DNA of 22,944 bases from the NCBI GenBank assembly GCA_944386965.1, contig CALXDE010000097.1, positions 1 through 22,944 on the forward strand, given 5' to 3'. The notes beneath the pieces are model-generated. The model was not told the origin of the DNA, searched no databases, and worked only from the letters and a program-made list of their open reading frames with translations. This document shows, one piece after another, positions 14,877 to 22,866 of the stretch. The first letter of the stretch is position 1, and each line of letters starts with the position of its first letter. Both the position numbers and the translations under genes were made by a program. The stretch comes from an uncultured Oscillospiraceae bacterium (lineage in GTDB: Bacteria > Bacillota_A > Clostridia > Oscillospirales > Oscillospiraceae).

Positions 14877-15354
14877 CCTGTCGCTCCTGTTTCGGTTTGT
14901 CAATGTCAGTATAACATGTGCCGGTCGGAACGTCGAGATTCATTTTCTCATGTGCAGAATCGCTGATTTGCCGCAGCAACTCCGCCTTTGACCATCTGAA
15001 CTGCAAGACAGCACGGAGATACCAGTGCCGCTGATTCATGGACAGATCTGCCTCCATGATAACCACGTTTTGCGTCCACCCAATCAGGAGAGCCTCATGC
15101 AGAATGTCAGGTGTCGTTTCATAGGTTCGGAAAAAGTCCCGCATCCGGCGGAGATTCCGAGGCGAAAAGCCAGAGTTGTCGGGGCATTTGGCTGCAAGAT
15201 ACTCTGCTGCCGCCACAGCTGCTCCTTTTTCTGTTCTGGCGCTGACCAGTTTCCCGATTTCGAGATACAGCTCCATCTGCGGCAGATTTCTTCCAAGCGC
15301 CTGATCCAAACCAGTGTACATTGCGCTGTAATCAACGGGCTTTCGGATGTTCAT
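14437..15354 (-). CDS. DUF1016 N-terminal domain protein, truncated and overlapping the phosphatase gene
   Basis: The first 150 or so residues match the N-terminal helical domain of DUF1016 (YhcG-like) proteins: MNIRKPVDYSAMYTGLDQAL, YLEIGKLVSART, GFSPRNLRRMRDFFRTYE, IGWTQNVVIMEADL and HWYLRAVLQFRWSKAELLRQI. Full-length family members continue into a PD-(D/E)XK nuclease domain, and that part is absent. From about residue 160 the ORF reads the phosphatase gene in a different frame (codons from 14876 to 14437), with Cys/Arg-rich sequence unlike the family. So either a truncated protein ends with an accidental tail, or the overlap is tolerated or conserved. AAGGAG lies 7 bases before the ATG. 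Without the nuclease domain it might act as a DNA- or partner-binding module, but that is speculation. Confidence 0.7.
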   Translation of the reverse strand: MNIRKPVDYSAMYTGLDQALGRNLPQMELYLEIGKLVSARTEKGAAVAAAEYLAAKCPDNSGFSPRNLRRMRDFFRTYETTPDILHEALLIGWTQNVVIMEADLSMNQRHWYLRAVLQFRWSKAELLRQISDSAHEKMNLDVPTGTCYTDIDKPKQERQDDEDTFRVSRQCLQESDGRVCHEKSGEKGCDRGFVLHCLSRHQYGGDRQSGLSSCPAETVGAWNLLHQPRSPAVNEPRLYGLRSADRHGPGQCPQYAGHFLRQPRGEDPSADGVCWPTGPRGCRSMVHQRLRGYLERCVGGLPRAA

Positions 15355-15394
15355 GGACTTCTCCTTTCCGGCGCAATGCGCCTTATTCCACAGA

Positions 15395-15446
15395 TCACGG
15401 CAAAGAGAAATACGGCATATTTTTGCCGCACTTCTCTTTGCCGTGA
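15395..15446. repeat. Long inverted repeat between cargo genes
   Basis: A perfect 15-base inverted repeat (15395-15409 with 15432-15446), with a second inner pairing CGGCA (15413-15417) with TGCCG (15424-15428). It lies between the phosphoesterase stop (15450) and the DUF1016 start. There is no good T-run on the minus strand, so it may be an mRNA-stabilising or partial terminator structure separating the recombinase-phosphoesterase unit from the downstream genes. Confidence 0.65.
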
Positions 15447-15449
15447 CTT

Positions 15450-16199
15450 TTATATTACCTGCACGATCTGTTCCCAGAGCAGGATATGCTTATTGTCGAT
15501 TGCCTGATTGCCATGGTAGTGGCCAAACAGCCAGTAATGATACCGGGCTTTTTCCCGTATCACTTGGAGAAAATCTGTGAGAGGGTCTGCCTTATTGTGA
15601 CGGTTTATCGCTAGGGCGAGATCAGTTGGAGCACAGTGAGTGATGATGTAGTCCACAGCCCAGTCATGTTCTTCGAGACTATGTCGAGCCCTGACATACT
15701 CCTCCTCCGAAGGCAGTTCCTCTGGCCACCAGGTATATCCCAACACTCGATACCTTCGCCGCCCCAGGAGCCGGAGCATCATGAGCTGGGCTTCAAACTC
15801 CGGTGCCTTTGGGTCCAGTATCCCGTCCTCCACATCATGGCTCGTGGCCCCGCCCATGGTGAAGAAAGTATATCCCTGAAGCTCAAACACCTGCCCCCGC
15901 ATGAGGTGCAGGATGTTGGGCCGCACTCGGTGCACCATTCCCCCATGCCATATTTCAGTTGGTAGGTCAGCGAGAAGTGTGTAGTTCTCATGGTTTCCAT
16001 CCACCCAGAGGGTCGTCCAAGGCTTATCGCTCAGCCAGTCCAGCCAATGGCTTTCCTCATTGGAGTTCTCCCAGAGGCCACCGAAGTCCCCGCAAATGAT
16101 AACGAAATCATCACGGGTCATATTCGCCTGTTCAGGAAAGTATTCGCGACCAAACCGATGGAACATCCCGTGGCAGTCTCCCGTGGCATAGACACTCAC
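15450..16199 (-). CDS. Metallophosphoesterase
   Basis: A 249-residue calcineurin-like metallophosphoesterase. All metal-binding motifs are present in order: GDCHG (7-11), GDFGG (37-41), GNHE, then THCAP and GHYHGN near the C-terminus. Family members hydrolyse phosphomonoesters or phosphodiesters, including nucleic acid or nucleotide substrates; this substrate is unknown. No signal peptide is present. The start is a GTG at 16199 that overlaps the stop codon of recombinase C (GTGA), with AAGGAG about 10 bases upstream, so the two are translationally coupled. That tight link to a recombinase is unusual and suggests the enzyme travels with, and perhaps serves, the mobile element. Codon use is like the recombinases and unlike the GC-rich genes to the left. 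Confidence 0.9.
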   Translation of the reverse strand: MSVYATGDCHGMFHRFGREYFPEQANMTRDDFVIICGDFGGLWENSNEESHWLDWLSDKPWTTLWVDGNHENYTLLADLPTEIWHGGMVHRVRPNILHLMRGQVFELQGYTFFTMGGATSHDVEDGILDPKAPEFEAQLMMLRLLGRRRYRVLGYTWWPEELPSEEEYVRARHSLEEHDWAVDYIITHCAPTDLALAINRHNKADPLTDFLQVIREKARYHYWLFGHYHGNQAIDNKHILLWEQIVQVI

Positions 16200-17845
16200 G
16201 CCGTCACGCTCCTTTCGACTTTTTCCAAGACCTGCTCAATCTCCACTCCGCTGCGGAATGTCACTTTGATCCTGGCTTCGTTCAGCACAGTCACCTTTTC
16301 CAATAGTTGATAGAGTACATCCTCTTTCCACTCCGTGATCCAGGACGCAGTCTCCGACAGCGCAGCCTCCGCAGCCTTGACCCGGCGGTACACCTGCTCA
16401 TTTTCATGGTGTAGCTTCTCCACCTGCGCCCTACGATCCTTCAATTCCGCCATAGCGGTGGAGATACTGCGGAATCGTTCGGCATTCTCTGTACTGTCTG
16501 CAGAGAGGGAAGCTTCTTTCAGCAGCTGGTCGAACTGCTCCGACAGATTCTCCAGAGCACGGTCGATATCAGAGATGCTCAATCCTTGGCCGGGGACGGG
16601 AAGCAATTCCTGTCTCATTGCATCAACCAGCTGGCCTGTCAATTCATCCCGGCCAGACATCATCTGATTGACAGCGGACAAGATGGCCTCTTTCAGCACT
16701 TCTTCATCAATAGTAGCGGAGTGCTTGCAGTATTTTGTTCCATAGGTCAGCCGACTGATGCACCGCCACACTACACGCTGGTATCCCTTTCGTGTCCAGA
16801 CACATCGACGGTAAGCAGTTCCGCACTCACCACAGAAGAGGAGATTGCTGAGTATATATTTCCCGCTGTACTTGCACCGACCTGAGGGGGCACTCTTTCT
16901 GGTTCCGCCGGTACGAGTCCGCCGGCGGGCGAGCTCCAACTGCACAGCGTCGAACTCCTCCCGGCTGATGATGGCTGGGTGATGGTTTTGAATGAGATAC
17001 TTCGGGAGTTGGCCTGTGTTTTTGATGACCTTTTTGCTGATACAGTCCTGAATGAAGGTCTTTTGGAGCAATGCGTCACCGCAGTATTTCTCGTTGGTCA
17101 GGATACTCTGAATCCGTGCAGGAGTCCACTCCGTCTTTCCCGTAACAGTCAGGCAGCCCTTTTCTTCTAATGCCGCTTTAATGGTACGAAGGGTATCTCC
17201 TGCCAAGTACCGCTGATAGATGAAGCGAACGATCTCCGCCTGCTCCGGCACGATCACAGCCTTCCCATCTGGCCCGCGTTCATATCCCAGCAGCCATTTG
17301 TATTGCAGGGATGCGCGTCCTGAACGCATGGCATGTCGCTTTCCCCATGTGATTCGAGAACTAGTACTCTCGCTTTCGGATTGCGCAAAAGCCCCATGAA
17401 TTGTGATGAGAAATTCACTCTCCGGATGGATGGAGTTGATGTTCTGCTCTTCAAAGATGACCGGAATCCCCAGGTTCCGCAGTTCCCGTGTGTAGTTGAG
17501 CGTATCCACAGTGTTCCGAGCAAATCGTGAGACTGACTTTGTCAGGATCATGTCGATTTTTCCCTGTCGGCACTGCCGGATCATCCGCAGGAAGTCCTTA
17601 CGTGAACAGGTCGAGGTCCCAGTCTTTCCCTCATCCGCAAACACATCTACCATCGTCCAGCCCGGTTCTTTCATGATTTTGTTGGTATAGTAGTCACGCT
17701 GATTTTCATAACTGGAAAGCTGCTCGTCCTTGTCAGTAGACACCCGGCAGTACGCAGCCACTCTAAGGCTCCTTTTCCTTTCAAGGTCTTGAGCAGTTTC
17801 CTCCTTTGGAGGAATCATGAAGACATTTGGGGCGAGTTCCTTCAC
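16196..17845 (-). CDS. Large serine recombinase C
   Basis: A 549-residue large serine recombinase. The catalytic domain starts at about residue 26, with the nucleophile serine in YCRVSTD (S36) and the conserved arginines in SVSRFARNT. Next come a Recombinase domain (about residues 185-290) and a zinc ribbon with Cys pairs in LLFCGECGTAYRRC and YCKH. A coiled-coil region follows (about 440-510, rich in Glu and Leu). All parts needed for site-specific integration and excision appear intact. The start is GTG at 17845, with AAGGAGG about 9 bases upstream, and overlaps the stop of recombinase B by GTGA. The stop overlaps the start of the phosphoesterase in the same way. It is the last of three recombinases in the operon. 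Confidence 0.93.
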   Translation of the reverse strand: MKELAPNVFMIPPKEETAQDLERKRSLRVAAYCRVSTDKDEQLSSYENQRDYYTNKIMKEPGWTMVDVFADEGKTGTSTCSRKDFLRMIRQCRQGKIDMILTKSVSRFARNTVDTLNYTRELRNLGIPVIFEEQNINSIHPESEFLITIHGAFAQSESESTSSRITWGKRHAMRSGRASLQYKWLLGYERGPDGKAVIVPEQAEIVRFIYQRYLAGDTLRTIKAALEEKGCLTVTGKTEWTPARIQSILTNEKYCGDALLQKTFIQDCISKKVIKNTGQLPKYLIQNHHPAIISREEFDAVQLELARRRTRTGGTRKSAPSGRCKYSGKYILSNLLFCGECGTAYRRCVWTRKGYQRVVWRCISRLTYGTKYCKHSATIDEEVLKEAILSAVNQMMSGRDELTGQLVDAMRQELLPVPGQGLSISDIDRALENLSEQFDQLLKEASLSADSTENAERFRSISTAMAELKDRRAQVEKLHHENEQVYRRVKAAEAALSETASWITEWKEDVLYQLLEKVTVLNEARIKVTFRSGVEIEQVLEKVERSVTA

Positions 17846-18594
17846 TTCGCATTTCCTCCTTCCAGCAGTTGTTGGTTTTTCAGCAAAATACTGACTGTTC
17901 CGTTAGCACATATAATTTTCTTGACACTTCCATGGAGTATCTCCCACTCCAGCTCTATCATGGGCTGGGATTTCTTGAACAGACGCTGTAGACGTTTTGT
18001 CTCGTATTCCTCCGCTCCAATGGCATTTAACCGTAGTGCAGCCAAATTTATTGCCATCGAGCGGATTTGCACTTCTTCCACAGGTGGAGAGCGGAGGGTT
18101 TCATCCAGTTTTCGCCGCATCATGGCGGCCTCTGTTTCCTCCTTTATTTCTGCTGTATTGTGAATTAGTTCAGGGCAACTAATCAGGCGGTTTAAGATTC
18201 CAAGGACCTGCCCTTCCACCCAAGGAGGGGGTGAACTTTTGCTTAGCCGACGCAACTCTTTTTGGGCCGGTGTTTTTTGGCAGGGAGTTGTCCGTTCCTT
18301 TCGACAAATTTGCGCTTTGTCAAACTGTTCCGGTGCCAAAATTGCGGGTAATTCACCTGCTCCAAGGTACCTTCCGTCTTCCAGGATGCGGGCTACCATA
18401 TTTTTGTTCCAAGGCTTTCCGGTGTCATAAGGAACGCCTCGCTCCTGAAGAGCACCCACCAAGGTACTGTAAGAAGCACCTCTAAGATATGTCGCAAAGA
18501 TCCATCGAACCGTCTCTGCTTCACTCTCATACGGAACGATCTCCCCACATACGATCCGGTAACCAAAGGGCTGCTTTCGGTTGCTTGCCATCAC
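17842..18594 (-). CDS. Recombinase-domain protein lacking the catalytic domain (recombinase B)
   Basis: A 250-residue protein that begins directly in the Recombinase (DNA-binding) domain: KQPFGYRIVCGEIVPYESEAETVRWIFATYL, then KPWNKNMVARILEDGRYLG. There is no resolvase catalytic domain, no YxRVS motif and no obvious zinc ribbon. It does have a helical C-terminus similar to that of the neighbouring recombinases (EEYETKRLQRLFKKSQPMIE). It cannot cut DNA by itself and is best seen as a DNA-targeting or directionality subunit for recombinases A and C. Start options are GTG 18594 or ATG 18591; both overlap the stop of recombinase A (GTGATG). The AAAGGA upstream suits either. It is intact and in frame with coupled neighbours, which argues against a decayed pseudogene. 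Confidence 0.8.
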   Translation of the reverse strand: MMASNRKQPFGYRIVCGEIVPYESEAETVRWIFATYLRGASYSTLVGALQERGVPYDTGKPWNKNMVARILEDGRYLGAGELPAILAPEQFDKAQICRKERTTPCQKTPAQKELRRLSKSSPPPWVEGQVLGILNRLISCPELIHNTAEIKEETEAAMMRRKLDETLRSPPVEEVQIRSMAINLAALRLNAIGAEEYETKRLQRLFKKSQPMIELEWEILHGSVKKIICANGTVSILLKNQQLLEGGNAK

Positions 18595-20186
18595 CGCACC
18601 GTCCTTTCCATCTGTTCTGTGAGTTCCAGTCCATTGATCAGGTGGAACCGCAGTCGACCATCTTTTTCCACGATAATTTTTTCTACAAGCTCGCTGAACA
18701 GTTCCTCATCGAACTCTGCAAGGAGATCCGGCCCAGATTCCAGAGCATCCATAATAGCCAAGGTCTGTTTGATCGTCTGATCCTCCTCAGCCTCCAGCAG
18801 TCGCTCTTTTTCCAGCTTTGCAGTGCGGAGCTGTTCAGCCAACCTGTCGCGTCGTGATATAAAGAGATCAGGATCGACAAGCCCTTGCTGTTTCAACTGG
18901 GCTAGAAGTCGATCCTGACTGACGATATCTGCAATCATACTATTGAGATTCACGATATCTATACTCCAAAGCATTCTAGCCTCCCGAGCTGCCTGGAGGT
19001 CCTTAATTAACTGCTTCAGAATATCAATGCCTTGATGACGAAGTTTATAGTGTATGCGGATAAATGCGCCATATATTTCTGACTCTGGAATTGGTGGTAA
19101 ACTGCACTGAGTTGCATTGGCATCGTGTGTGCGGCATACCCAATATGGCCTGTGATTCTTAATTCTTCTTTGCAAATATGATTGACAACAGGAGCATTTT
19201 ACATGCAGTGCAAGGGGATAATTTGACGTACATTTGGTATTGATTCGGCTTCTCCGACTAGCTTGCAAAGCCTGGGCCTTTTGGAATACTTCTTTGTCGA
19301 TAATTTGTGGGACGAGCTCTTTAACCAAATACTTGGCCCGCGCACCCTTGTTTCGGAGCTCTTTGAAGGGGAGGGGAGACGTATATCTTTTTTGAAGGAC
19401 AAGGTCTCCTGAATACTTTTCATTTTGCAGAATATACGAAATTGTCGCTCGCGACCACTTTTGAGAGCCGTCTCTGGTGGGATGTCCCATAGATGTAACT
19501 TCAGCGGCAATTTCAGTCATGTTCTTGCCGGCCAAATATTCATTGAAAATCAGACGAACAATTTCTGCTTCTGTCTCCTCAATTATAAGCTGGCCGGATA
19601 CTAACCTGTATCCAAATGGAGCTTTGCATGTAATAAATTTTCCGCTCTGCATCCTTACCTGATAGCTCCATCGCATCCGTTCGGAGATGGACTCGCTTTC
19701 TTTTTGAGATAGCATCGCGAAGATAGCTGTTAACAGTTCGCCGGACAATTCAGATGTGTCAATATTTTCTTCTTCGAAGCAGACAGCAATGCCCAGTGCT
19801 TTCAGCTCTCGAACAGCCTCCAGGCTTTCTTTGGTGTTTCTTGCAAACCGCGAGGAAGACTTGACCAAGATTTTGTCGATTCGCCCTCGGCGGCAGTCTG
19901 TCAGCAACCGCTGGAAATCGTCTCTCTTTTCCGCCGAGGTCCCTGTAATTCCTTTGTCCGCATATACGTCAACAAACTCCCAGTCAGGGTTCTGGTGTAT
20001 CAGTTCCGTATAGTGGGCGGTCTGGGTCGTAAAGGAGTGGAGCTGGTCCTCAGAATCACTGCTGACGCGGGCATACGCAGCTACCCGCAGTTTCCTGGTT
20101 TGTTCCTGTTTGACGGGGGGGATTTCAATCAGCCTTGGCTTTTGTTCCAACGCCAGAGATCCGACCGTATTGCTTTTCCTCCTCAT
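18591..20186 (-). CDS. Large serine recombinase A
   Basis: A 531-residue large serine recombinase. The catalytic domain starts at about residue 32, with the nucleophile in YARVSSD (S42), then SSSRFARNT and SESISERMRW. A Recombinase domain follows at about 190-290 (APFGYRLVSGQL; RATISYILQNEKYSGDLVLQK), then a zinc ribbon (KCSCCQSYL, WVCR) and a helical C-terminus. It is related to, but clearly different from, recombinase C. The chosen ATG at 20186 has AGGAGG 8 bases upstream; the ORF is open 9 codons further. It is the first of three coupled recombinase genes and lies 86 bases after the small SHOCT-like gene. Element mobility probably depends on this operon. Confidence 0.93.
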   Translation of the reverse strand: MRRKSNTVGSLALEQKPRLIEIPPVKQEQTRKLRVAAYARVSSDSEDQLHSFTTQTAHYTELIHQNPDWEFVDVYADKGITGTSAEKRDDFQRLLTDCRRGRIDKILVKSSSRFARNTKESLEAVRELKALGIAVCFEEENIDTSELSGELLTAIFAMLSQKESESISERMRWSYQVRMQSGKFITCKAPFGYRLVSGQLIIEETEAEIVRLIFNEYLAGKNMTEIAAEVTSMGHPTRDGSQKWSRATISYILQNEKYSGDLVLQKRYTSPLPFKELRNKGARAKYLVKELVPQIIDKEVFQKAQALQASRRSRINTKCTSNYPLALHVKCSCCQSYLQRRIKNHRPYWVCRTHDANATQCSLPPIPESEIYGAFIRIHYKLRHQGIDILKQLIKDLQAAREARMLWSIDIVNLNSMIADIVSQDRLLAQLKQQGLVDPDLFISRRDRLAEQLRTAKLEKERLLEAEEDQTIKQTLAIMDALESGPDLLAEFDEELFSELVEKIIVEKDGRLRFHLINGLELTEQMERTVR

Positions 20187-20272
20187 GATTCCACCTCCTT
20201 TTTTCAGCAACACACACTACCACACATTCAGTAGTATTGCCATATCCAAAAGGGATGAAGAGTTTGAAATTA

Positions 20273-20416
20273 TTATATGAAAATGACGATATCCGCACCG
20301 ATGGCCACCTTGAGTCTTGCTGCAATTCTTCTTGCTTCTGCCCCGCTGATGAGTCCCGCGTTCTTCAGGGTCTGGAGCATATTCATCAGCCCCAGGTAAT
20401 TGACATTGGCATCCAT
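20273..20416 (-). CDS. 47-residue SHOCT-like small protein
   Basis: A short protein, MDANVNYLGLMNMLQTLKNA followed by GLISGAEARRIAARLK and a hydrophobic tail (VAIGADIVIFI). The LKNAGLISGAEARRI segment resembles the SHOCT motif (short helix, Gly-Leu-Ile turn, then helix). Small proteins of this type often sit just upstream of serine recombinases in Firmicute elements. AAAGGAG lies 7 bases before the ATG. A terminator-like hairpin with a T-run lies 20-45 bases upstream of the start on the same strand, so expression may be attenuated. It is probably the first gene of the recombinase operon; its function is unknown. Confidence 0.6.
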   Translation of the reverse strand: MDANVNYLGLMNMLQTLKNAGLISGAEARRIAARLKVAIGADIVIFI

Positions 20417-20435
20417 TCGGCACTCCTTTCTATGC

Positions 20436-20464
20436 AAAAAGCAAAGGGATCTTGTCCCTTTGCT
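20436..20464 (-). terminator. Terminator/attenuator-like hairpin ahead of the recombinase operon
   Basis: A 10-base perfect stem (20440-20449 with 20455-20464) with a TCTTG loop, followed on the minus strand by TTTTT (complement of 20440-20436). It lies just upstream of the 47-residue gene, so it either blocks read-through from the right or attenuates the recombinase operon. Confidence 0.7.
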
Positions 20465-20483
20465 GGTAGTACTCATTTAATTA

Positions 20484-20545
20484 AGAGGCTGCTCCAGATA
20501 GTTTCGGAGAACAATACAGCGTTCCATTATGCTGGAGCAGCCTCT
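20484..20545. repeat. 14-base inverted repeat with 34-base loop
   Basis: Arms AGAGGCTGCTCCAG (20484-20497) and CTGGAGCAGCCTCT (20532-20545) are perfectly complementary. Another short repeat, GTACAGC/GCTGTAC, follows at 20561-20579. Together with the terminator at 20436-20464 they form a structured leader upstream of the recombinase genes. They could be part of a regulatory RNA or a recombinase binding region. Confidence 0.6.
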
Positions 20546-20989
20546 ATTATGCTTCATATCGTACAGCGCTGTGCTGTACCCTATCCTGGCTCTATTCGAC
20601 ACTACTTCCCGAGCCTTGGGCGACATACGAACCGGCGGCTGGCGCCGCCCTCCGGGAATCTCACCCCTCCGAGGATCGCTCCGAGGTGCCCCCATCAAAA
20701 TGGCTGGACACAGAGTACCATTATAGGCTTACGGGATCATTGCGAAACAGCTTGCCAAGGCTGTTTTGGGCTGGGTGGACCCGCTCTGCACCTTTCAAGG
20801 CCGTCGTCTTTTATAGATCTGCAGAGAGAAAAGAATCTTTCTGCAAATTCTACAGGTGGTCCTCGCGCACCCGCCGCATCGCTGCCTCCCCTCGTCAGGG
20901 AGCCCGTAAGCTGACGTGAGTTCGCTGCCGGATATTGAGTTTTCAAAGAGCCCAAGAGAAAAATCCTCTCATATTAGGTAGGGATAAAA
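20546..20989. other. Non-coding stretch upstream of the recombinase operon
   Basis: About 440 bases without a supported gene. Short ORFs on both strands have no ribosome binding site or recognisable domain. The sequence is GC-rich at 20600-20720 and around 20870, and AT-rich near 20940-20989, suggesting a mosaic. No promoter could be assigned confidently. Confidence 0.5.
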
Positions 20990-21451
20990 TTACTGATTTT
21001 CACAAATTAATTTCATATATTTTTTTATTTTTTTTATTACATTCATCTCACGCCAGCTTGCTGCTTGCTGAGTTAATCCCATTATATCTGCAATTTCTGG
21101 CTGAGACAGACAATATTGATACCGCAAAGTTAAAAAAATCTTATCTTTCTCTGTTAGCTGTGAAATTGCCTCAAACAACGTTTCGTTTTCTATCATTTCA
21201 ATCCAGCCAAATGCATTCGATTCAATAGTATGTCTTTCGAATTCCTCATCATCAAGATTAACTGCAAGTACTGATTGATTTTTTCTTCGTATTTTCTCGT
21301 TTCCTCCTGACAATATTATTTCCAGGGGGCAAAACAATTCGTTATACTTTTTATCTTTTACCTTTCCTTTTTGAATTTCCAATGCAATATATCTATTAAA
21401 ATAGTTTTCTGGATTTTTAACATCCTCTGCTTTTGTTTTTCGTTTTGACAT
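20990..21451 (-). CDS. Sigma-70 region 4-like regulator
   Basis: A 153-residue, Lys/Glu-rich cytoplasmic protein. Residues about 100-150 form a sigma-70 region 4 helix-turn-helix (LTEKDKIFLTLRYQYCLSQP, then EIADIMGLTQQAAS). The N-terminal half (SKRKTKAEDVKNPENYFNRY) shows no clear sigma region 2, so this may be a specialised sigma-like activator of the kind carried by conjugative transposons. GGAGG lies 8 bases before the ATG at 21451. The gene is much more AT-rich than the recombinases next to it, a sign of separate origin. The strong terminator at 21537 isolates it from the gene to the right. It may control transfer or recombinase genes. Confidence 0.8.
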   Translation of the reverse strand: MSKRKTKAEDVKNPENYFNRYIALEIQKGKVKDKKYNELFCPLEIILSGGNEKIRRKNQSVLAVNLDDEEFERHTIESNAFGWIEMIENETLFEAISQLTEKDKIFLTLRYQYCLSQPEIADIMGLTQQAASWREMNVIKKIKKYMKLICENQ

Positions 21452-21532
21452 AATTTTTCCTCCATTCACCAGATATTTGAAAAATTTGATGTGGAGGACC
21501 TCGACACCCTACCGAATACCGTGCGATATTGC

Positions 21533-21570
21533 AAAAACCGCTGGTTTCGTATATATACGAAACCAGCGGT
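21533..21570 (-). terminator. 34-base perfect palindrome with T-run (minus strand)
   Basis: Bases 21537-21570 form a perfect 34-base palindrome (17-base arms with TATA at the centre). On the minus strand it is followed by TTTTT (complement of 21537-21533). It ends transcription coming from the beta-propeller gene and lies just upstream of the sigma-like gene. Confidence 0.85.
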
Positions 21571-21786
21571 GATACAATTTGTAGAGGCAACAGTCCCATA
21601 AATAAAAATGACATCGGAATAATACTACATCCGATTGTCACATTGATTTCATTTCTTTGAATAAGGCCGACTGTTTATTTTCCTCTCTCAATATACGAAA
21701 TATGTAAGAAATATAACGCTTTTGCTAATTAAGGTAGAATTGCCTTTTGCGTAGATGCTTTCAAAGGAGTTTGGACATTATTCTTC

Positions 21787-22866
21787 TTAAAATCTAATCC
21801 AATTATGAGTCAGTGATCCTACTTGTCCTTTATCAAACGCAGCCAACCATATTTCTCCGGTAGGATTATCGGGATTTTCAGAGCAAAAAGAGAACAGAAA
21901 ATTTTCGTCCCCAAATAAGCAGGGGCCGATACCATTTTTTAGATCTATGCTATCAATTTTTCTCCCACTAGTATCTAAAATTTCAATTGTTCGATTCTGA
22001 AAGCCTTTTTGATTGAGTATTAATCCTGGTCGGTTATCTACATAAAAATAAATCCCGTCGAATGAAATAGATGGTACATTTCCTACATCATAAAAAGTCT
22101 CTTCAAGCCCAGTCTCCATATTATTGACATTCACACCCGAGTCTGTGCAGTAATATAGCGAAGAATTAACAACGGTATATTCGCGAATTGCGCCCGGCTT
22201 TATAAGCTTTGGGCTTTCAATAATTGTACTGCCATCAACTTTCAAGGCATAGATCCCGATTTTTTCTTCATTCTTTTGATCAGGCGAAAAACATTGAAAG
22301 AATATCCTTGATCCAAATCCTTTTATCCTAAAAATTTCAACGCCTTTACCAGAAAACTCGAAAATCCTTTCGCTCTTTGATTGATCTTTGTAAAGGCTTT
22401 TTCGATATAGTGTTACAGATGAATTATTAGGATCTAAAAAGGAAATAGCATAGTAAATATAACCACGGTGTATAGCTACTGCTAACCCCAGATAATTACC
22501 ACGTGAATACTCGCATATGTCGAACTCTTTTCTCCTATCGCTTCCATCAAGATTCAATGAGAAAATGCTCAAGGAATTTGTTTCTTTAGTATTTCCGAGC
22601 ATATATATTCGGTTTTCATATATCCATATGTAAGAATTAAACCCATCGAAAATTGATGAATCAAAATAAGCATTGCAAGTTGGCGAATTATGTGAACATG
22701 CTGGGAGCGTGCAAACATAATAACTTGTTTGCTGAGATATATCATAGTAATTCAGGAAATGCATCTGGGGATCTAAATAGTAGTAACCGTTTTCTCCTAT
22801 AGCAATAGATGGCTGACAATCTAAGGCAGCACCGCACAATTGCTGAGGCAAGCGCTGTCGAATCAC
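21787..22866 (-). CDS. Beta-propeller-type surface protein, probably 5'-truncated
   Basis: A 359-residue ORF with repeated YYY/YIYY strands typical of beta-propeller proteins of gut Firmicutes (GENGYYYLD, RIYMLGNTK, GYIYYAISF, SSLYYCTDSG, GIYFYVDNRPG). The N-terminal segment with CTLPACSHNSPTCNAYF, a Cys/His cluster, resembles the start of the mature part of lipoproteins of the DUF5050-like class. The expected signal peptide with lipobox is missing. The only upstream start is a GTG at 22866 overlapping the stop of another frame, and the sequence changes from AT-rich gene to GC-rich DNA at about 22830. I infer that the gene lost its 5' end through a recombination or insertion junction, so the product may be non-functional. 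A shorter functional start is not excluded. Confidence 0.6.
   Translation of the reverse strand: MIRQRLPQQLCGAALDCQPSIAIGENGYYYLDPQMHFLNYYDISQQTSYYVCTLPACSHNSPTCNAYFDSSIFDGFNSYIWIYENRIYMLGNTKETNSLSIFSLNLDGSDRRKEFDICEYSRGNYLGLAVAIHRGYIYYAISFLDPNNSSVTLYRKSLYKDQSKSERIFEFSGKGVEIFRIKGFGSRIFFQCFSPDQKNEEKIGIYALKVDGSTIIESPKLIKPGAIREYTVVNSSLYYCTDSGVNVNNMETGLEETFYDVGNVPSISFDGIYFYVDNRPGLILNQKGFQNRTIEILDTSGRKIDSIDLKNGIGPCLFGDENFLFSFCSENPDNPTGEIWLAAFDKGQVGSLTHNWIRF

Noticed and set aside
20477..20698. Minus-strand ORF of 73 codons upstream of the recombinase operon
   Set aside because: Its C-terminal half is the translation of the inverted repeats at 20484-20579, and no ribosome binding site was seen. 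A conserved small protein is not fully excluded.
20737..20955. Overlapping short ORFs on both strands near 20686-20955
   Set aside because: No start signals or recognisable motifs, and the two strands give equally unconvincing products.
21417..21641. Minus-strand ORF covering the 34-base palindrome
   Set aside because: It spans a terminator and has no ribosome binding site; the translation comes from non-coding sequence.
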